Assembly: GCA_040756655.1 (NCBI GenBank)
Contig: JBFLYN010000007.1
Coordinates: forward strand, 36,469 to 100,468
DNA: 64,000 nt
Direction of reading: 5' to 3'
From: JBFLYN01 sp040756655
GTDB taxonomy: Bacteria > Bacillota > Sulfobacillia > UBA8153
The position numbers were made by a program, and so were the translations under genes. This document shows, piece after piece, positions 61,127 through 64,000 of the stretch. Below the pieces are notes generated by a model, which worked only from the letters and a program-made list of their open reading frames with translations, did not search any database and was not told the DNA's origin. Positions within the stretch are counted from its first letter, which is position 1, and each line of letters opens with the position of its first letter.

Positions 61127-62664
61127 GACGTGGCCACCTCCCCGGCCTCTTGACGCTTGACGCCGAGCATGTAAAGGCCCAGTTCTTCCTCGCTGGCCAC
61201 GTGGGCATCCGGGAAATGGGCCACCAGCTCGCCATCGTACATGACCACCAGCCGGTCGCTCAGCGACATGACTTCGTTGAGATCAGCTGAGACCAGCAAG
61301 ATGGCCGCACCGTCCTGGCAGCTTTGAATCATCCGCCTGTGGATGAACTCGGTGGCGCCCACATCGATCCCGCGGGTAGGCTGGTTGGCAATGATGAGCT
61401 TGGGCTGGCTGGAAAACTCCCGCGCCACCACCACTTTCTGGATGTTGCCGCCCGACAGCATCATCACCGGGGCCTGCGGGGACTGGGTCCGGATCTGGAA
61501 CTCCCTTACCAGGGATGCCCCGGTCTCTCGCACCTTCGCTATGTCCATGAGTGGACCGCGGTTGAACCGGGGTTGGCCGAAACGGTCCGAGATCAGGTTT
61601 TCCTCGACGCTGGCCCGGTCGGCTACCCCGTAGGTCATGCGATCCTCTGGAATGTGCGCGGTGCGGCAGTCGCGGACCCGGCGAGGAGTGGGGTGACTCA
61701 TTTCCTCGTCCCCCACCCATATGGAACCATGGGTGGCGCCGCGGAGGCCGGTGAGGATCTCCACCAGTTCGCGCTGGCCATTGCCCTCGACCCCGGCTAC
61801 GCCCAGGATCTCACCTTCACGCAGCTCCAGGTCAATCCCCTTGAGCACTTCCTTGCCGGTGTCCGATGTGTAGCAGAGCCCTTCCACCCGCAGCACTGGT
61901 CGCCCGGGCGCAATGGGCGGCTTGTTCACCTTGAGCAACACGTCCCGGCCCACCATCAGGCGAGAGATTTCAGTCTCGGTCACGCTATCGGTCTCCAGCG
62001 TCCCCACTACGCGACCGGCGCGCATGACCGTAACTCGATCGCTGATGGCCCTTACTTCACGCAGCTTGTGCGAGATGAAGATTATCGTGTGGTTCTGTTC
62101 TTTGAGTTTCTGCAAAGAAGCAAACAGCTCCGCAGTCTCCTGCGGCGTGAGCACGGCGGTGGGCTCGTCCAGCACCAGGATCTCGGCCCCTCGCAACAGC
62201 GCTTTCAGGATCTCGACCTTTTGCCGCATGCCCACGGGTATGTCCTGCACCCGGGCGGCCGGGTCCACGGGCAGGTTATACCTTTGGGCGATCTCGTTGG
62301 TGATGGATGCTGCCCGCTTCCAGTCGAAGAAGAGCCCTCGCCTGGGCTCAGCTCCCAGCACCACGTTTTCGGCCACGGTCAACGAAGGCACCAGCATGAA
62401 GTGCTGGTGCACCATGCCGATGCCGTGACTGATGGCCACGTGGGGCGAGGTGCACTCGATGGGCTGGCCCTTGAGGAAAATGGCACCGTCATCCGGGCGC
62501 TCCAGCCCAAACAGGATCTTCATCAAGGTGGTCTTGCCGGCACCGTTTTCCCCCACCAGGGCGTGGATCTCGCCTGCCCGTACCGAGAAGTCCACGCCGT
62601 AGTTGGCCAGCACCCCGTTGGGATACACCAGGGTGATGCCTTTCATCTCCAGGATAGTGTCCAA
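61123..62664 (-). CDS. Nucleoside ABC transporter ATPase (tandem ABC)
   Basis: Energises the nucleoside importer (NupO/BmpB-like). 513 residues with two ABC domains. The first has Walker A GENGAGKTT (near residue 40), Q-loop MVHQHFMLVPSL and Walker B ILVLDEPTA. The second has a degenerate Walker A GVEGNGQRE, signature LSGGNIQKV and LIIANQPTRGID in place of a standard Walker B, usual for this family. TTG at 62664 has TTGGAGGGA upstream; a longer in-frame reading overlaps the binding-protein gene. An attenuator-like hairpin precedes it. Confidence 0.95.
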   Translation of the reverse strand: MDTILEMKGITLVYPNGVLANYGVDFSVRAGEIHALVGENGAGKTTLMKILFGLERPDDGAIFLKGQPIECTSPHVAISHGIGMVHQHFMLVPSLTVAENVVLGAEPRRGLFFDWKRAASITNEIAQRYNLPVDPAARVQDIPVGMRQKVEILKALLRGAEILVLDEPTAVLTPQETAELFASLQKLKEQNHTIIFISHKLREVRAISDRVTVMRAGRVVGTLETDSVTETEISRLMVGRDVLLKVNKPPIAPGRPVLRVEGLCYTSDTGKEVLKGIDLELREGEILGVAGVEGNGQRELVEILTGLRGATHGSIWVGDEEMSHPTPRRVRDCRTAHIPEDRMTYGVADRASVEENLISDRFGQPRFNRGPLMDIAKVRETGASLVREFQIRTQSPQAPVMMLSGGNIQKVVVAREFSSQPKLIIANQPTRGIDVGATEFIHRRMIQSCQDGAAILLVSADLNEVMSLSDRLVVMYDGELVAHFPDAHVASEEELGLYMLGVKRQEAGEVATS

Positions 62665-62684
62665 GGCAATCCCTCCAAAAAGGG

Positions 62685-62718
62685 GCGGGCCACGCCGCCG
62701 CGCGGTGGCGTGGCCCGC
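62685..62718 (-). terminator. Attenuator hairpin between binding-protein and ATPase genes
   Basis: A 12-base-pair perfect stem (62685-62696 with 62707-62718), ten-base loop, followed on the minus strand by CCCTTTTTGG (T-run at 62677-62681). It lies 19 bases past the BMP lipoprotein stop and before the ATPase ribosome site. Partial termination here would give more binding protein than transporter. Confidence 0.8.
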
Positions 62719-62737
62719 GGCAGCCCCAGCCGGAATC

Positions 62738-63865
62738 TCAGGGCCGGACGGCGTTCCTGATCTCGTCCAGCTGCCTGGCATCCATGCCAAAGGCAGTGCT
62801 GACCGTGATCTTCCCATCTATGAGCTCCTGCTTGATGACGGCCAGTCTTTGGCGGAACTCGGCCGGGACGATCTGGGTGTAAAATTCGTTTTCTGCCAGG
62901 CCTACGGCCTCTTCTTTCATGCCCAGGCTTTCAGCCTTGCCAAACTCCAATTTCCCTTCTTTGAACAGGGTCAGGGCACGAAGGAGCGAATTGTCCACGC
63001 GCTTGAGCATGGAGGTGGGGATCAGCTTGGCCTTGGCCGGGTCGGAATCCTTGAAAAGCATGGCCTGGTCAGAATCGACACCAAGGGCGTAACGGTTCAT
63101 CTCCTTGGCAGCGTCCAGCTGGCCCAGGCCGGTCTGCCCGGCCACGTTGAAGCCGATGTCCACTCCCATGGCGTACTGGGCCAGGGCCATTTCCTTGCCT
63201 TTGGCCGGGTTGCCGAAGTCACCCACGTAGGAGATGGCCACCTTGACATTGGGGTCGACGTACCGGGCACCCTCGATGTACCCGACCAGGAAGTCGTTGA
63301 TGACCGGGATATCCATGCCGCCCAAAAACCCGATGATGGACCGGGACTTGTCGGCCAGGGGAAGGTCGGACTTGGTGATCATGGCGGCCAGGGCGCCGGC
63401 CAAGAAGGAGCCTTCATTTTGCTTGTAGAGGATGGAGTATACGTTGCCGAGGTTGCCCTTGCTGTAGTCCACGGCAGTGTCAAAGATAATGTACCTGTTG
63501 TTGGGATGCCTGGGGGCGATCTTTTCTAGGTAGTCTGTCATCTGCCAGGTGCCAACGATGATGAGGTCCCAGTTTTGCTGGGAAACATCGGCCAGCGTGG
63601 GTTCCCACTTGCTGACATCCAGGCCCATTTCGATGGTGCGAAACTCGATGCCTAGCTCCTTTTTGGCCAGTTCCATGCCGCGCTGGGCTGAATCGAAGAA
63701 CGATTTGTCACCCAGGGTACCGTTGATGAGCAGGACCACCCGCAATGCCTTGGGCTGCCCGGCCGCCGGCGGGGTGGTCGGTGCTGGTGGAGCCTGCCTG
63801 GCGCAACCTGATACCAGGGCAGCCACCAGTAAGGCCACTGTGACTACGCTGAGGCACTTTTTCAT
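62738..63865 (-). CDS. BMP-family nucleoside-binding lipoprotein
   Basis: Substrate-binding subunit of the nucleoside importer, 375 residues. Lipoprotein signal MKKCLSVVTVALL with lipobox LVSGC (Cys21), a Pro/Ala-rich linker, then the BMP fold: VVLLINGTLGDKSFFDSAQRG, YKQNEGSFLAGALAAMIT, GFLGGMDIPVINDFLVGYIE and GVDSDQAML. These are family positions for nucleoside (purine or pyrimidine) binding, as in PnrA and BmpA. ATG at 63865 has AGGAGGAGAGGG upstream. First gene of the operon; its leader runs off the window end. Confidence 0.95.
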   Translation of the reverse strand: MKKCLSVVTVALLVAALVSGCARQAPPAPTTPPAAGQPKALRVVLLINGTLGDKSFFDSAQRGMELAKKELGIEFRTIEMGLDVSKWEPTLADVSQQNWDLIIVGTWQMTDYLEKIAPRHPNNRYIIFDTAVDYSKGNLGNVYSILYKQNEGSFLAGALAAMITKSDLPLADKSRSIIGFLGGMDIPVINDFLVGYIEGARYVDPNVKVAISYVGDFGNPAKGKEMALAQYAMGVDIGFNVAGQTGLGQLDAAKEMNRYALGVDSDQAMLFKDSDPAKAKLIPTSMLKRVDNSLLRALTLFKEGKLEFGKAESLGMKEEAVGLAENEFYTQIVPAEFRQRLAVIKQELIDGKITVSTAFGMDARQLDEIRNAVRP

Positions 63866-64000
63866 TTTCCCTCTCCTCCTATCTCCGGTTTGTGAAGACT
63901 ATCTAGTTGTTACGACTTCTTTCATAGGTTTTCGTGGATGTCAGTATCCGCAACCTTGGGTGGTATAGCCCACAGTATCGCCTTCGGCGAACCCTATCAG
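63866..64000 (-). promoter_or_regulatory. Leader of the nucleoside operon (cut by window end)
   Basis: About 135 A/T-richer bases upstream of the BMP gene. They hold a short hairpin TCGCC-GAA-GGCGA and two copies of GATACTG. I found no clear purine riboswitch core or SigA promoter. The region may continue beyond the window. Confidence 0.35.

Noticed and set aside
61324..62760. A 478-codon open frame on the plus strand
   Set aside because: Antisense to the tandem ABC ATPase gene; composition artefact.
63866..64000. Purine riboswitch in the nucleoside operon leader
   Set aside because: The conserved core and the three-helix pattern are not visible; only a short hairpin and a repeated GATACTG were found.
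1..64000. tRNA, rRNA and CRISPR loci
   Set aside because: No tRNA TPsiC-like motif with a cloverleaf, no rRNA sequence and no regularly spaced repeats were seen on either strand by eye.

Overview
The window looks like part of a chromosome from a high-GC member of the Bacillota, probably an anaerobic or thermophilic amino-acid and peptide degrader of the Symbiobacterium/Thermaerobacter/Limnochordia kind. This is inference. The signs are strong Shine-Dalgarno sites of the GGAGG type, many TTG and GTG starts, an S-box (SAM-I) riboswitch with a classical terminator, a YqhV-type gene, a LysM protein and Gram-positive-style lipoproteins and anchored exoproteins. I saw no rRNA, tRNA, CRISPR array or intact mobile element.

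Layout. 1-3.4 kb: end of a histidine-degradation operon (glutamate formimidoyltransferase, HutI, formimino-THF cyclodeaminase) plus a methyltransferase. 3.4-13.5 kb: a decayed HEAT-repeat gene, a large secreted subtilase, a lipoprotein, a formamidase-type enzyme, a second subtilase, a cysteine-cluster protein and a DPP IV-type S9 peptidase. 13.8-19.5 kb: a frameshifted yqhV-like gene, an operon of DapA-family aldolase, homoserine dehydrogenase and glutamate racemase, then a phosphate butyryltransferase, a TGS-domain GTPase and a small leader gene with its own promoter. 19.5-29.1 kb: anchored 5'-nucleotidase, frameshifted HAD phosphatase, a B12-dependent acyl-CoA mutase pair whose key residues match isobutyryl-CoA mutase, two acyl-CoA dehydrogenases and a second TGS GTPase. 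29.2-32.4 kb: aspartokinase, COG1900, NIL/ferredoxin and UPF0280 genes behind a SAM-I riboswitch. This is the gene set known from methanogens for making homocysteine from aspartate semialdehyde and sulfide. 32.5-49 kb: small membrane protein, LysM protein, glutamate dehydrogenase, prolyl oligopeptidase, a Dpp-type transporter without ATPases, two S9 peptidases, a beta-lactamase-fold hydrolase and an M20 hydrolase. 49.2-54 kb: two pseudogenes (DinB, M20) around an M81 enzyme and an amidinotransferase-fold enzyme. 54.1-63.9 kb: alanine racemase and a nucleoside uptake and catabolism operon (BMP lipoprotein, ABC ATPase, two permeases, nucleoside hydrolase, adenosine/SAH-type deaminase, ADP-ribosylglycohydrolase).

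Together the genes describe a peptide and nucleoside scavenger. Two subtilases and four S9 peptidases make amino acids; a Dpp-like transporter imports peptides. Glutamate dehydrogenase, the histidine pathway, the branched acyl-CoA mutase, acyl-CoA dehydrogenases and phosphate butyryltransferase take the products toward acyl-CoAs and possibly ATP. Methionine supply appears to use the sulfide-to-homocysteine route under S-box control. Several genes are broken by one-base changes in short homopolymers, which may be assembly errors; others (HEAT, DinB, M20) have decayed further.
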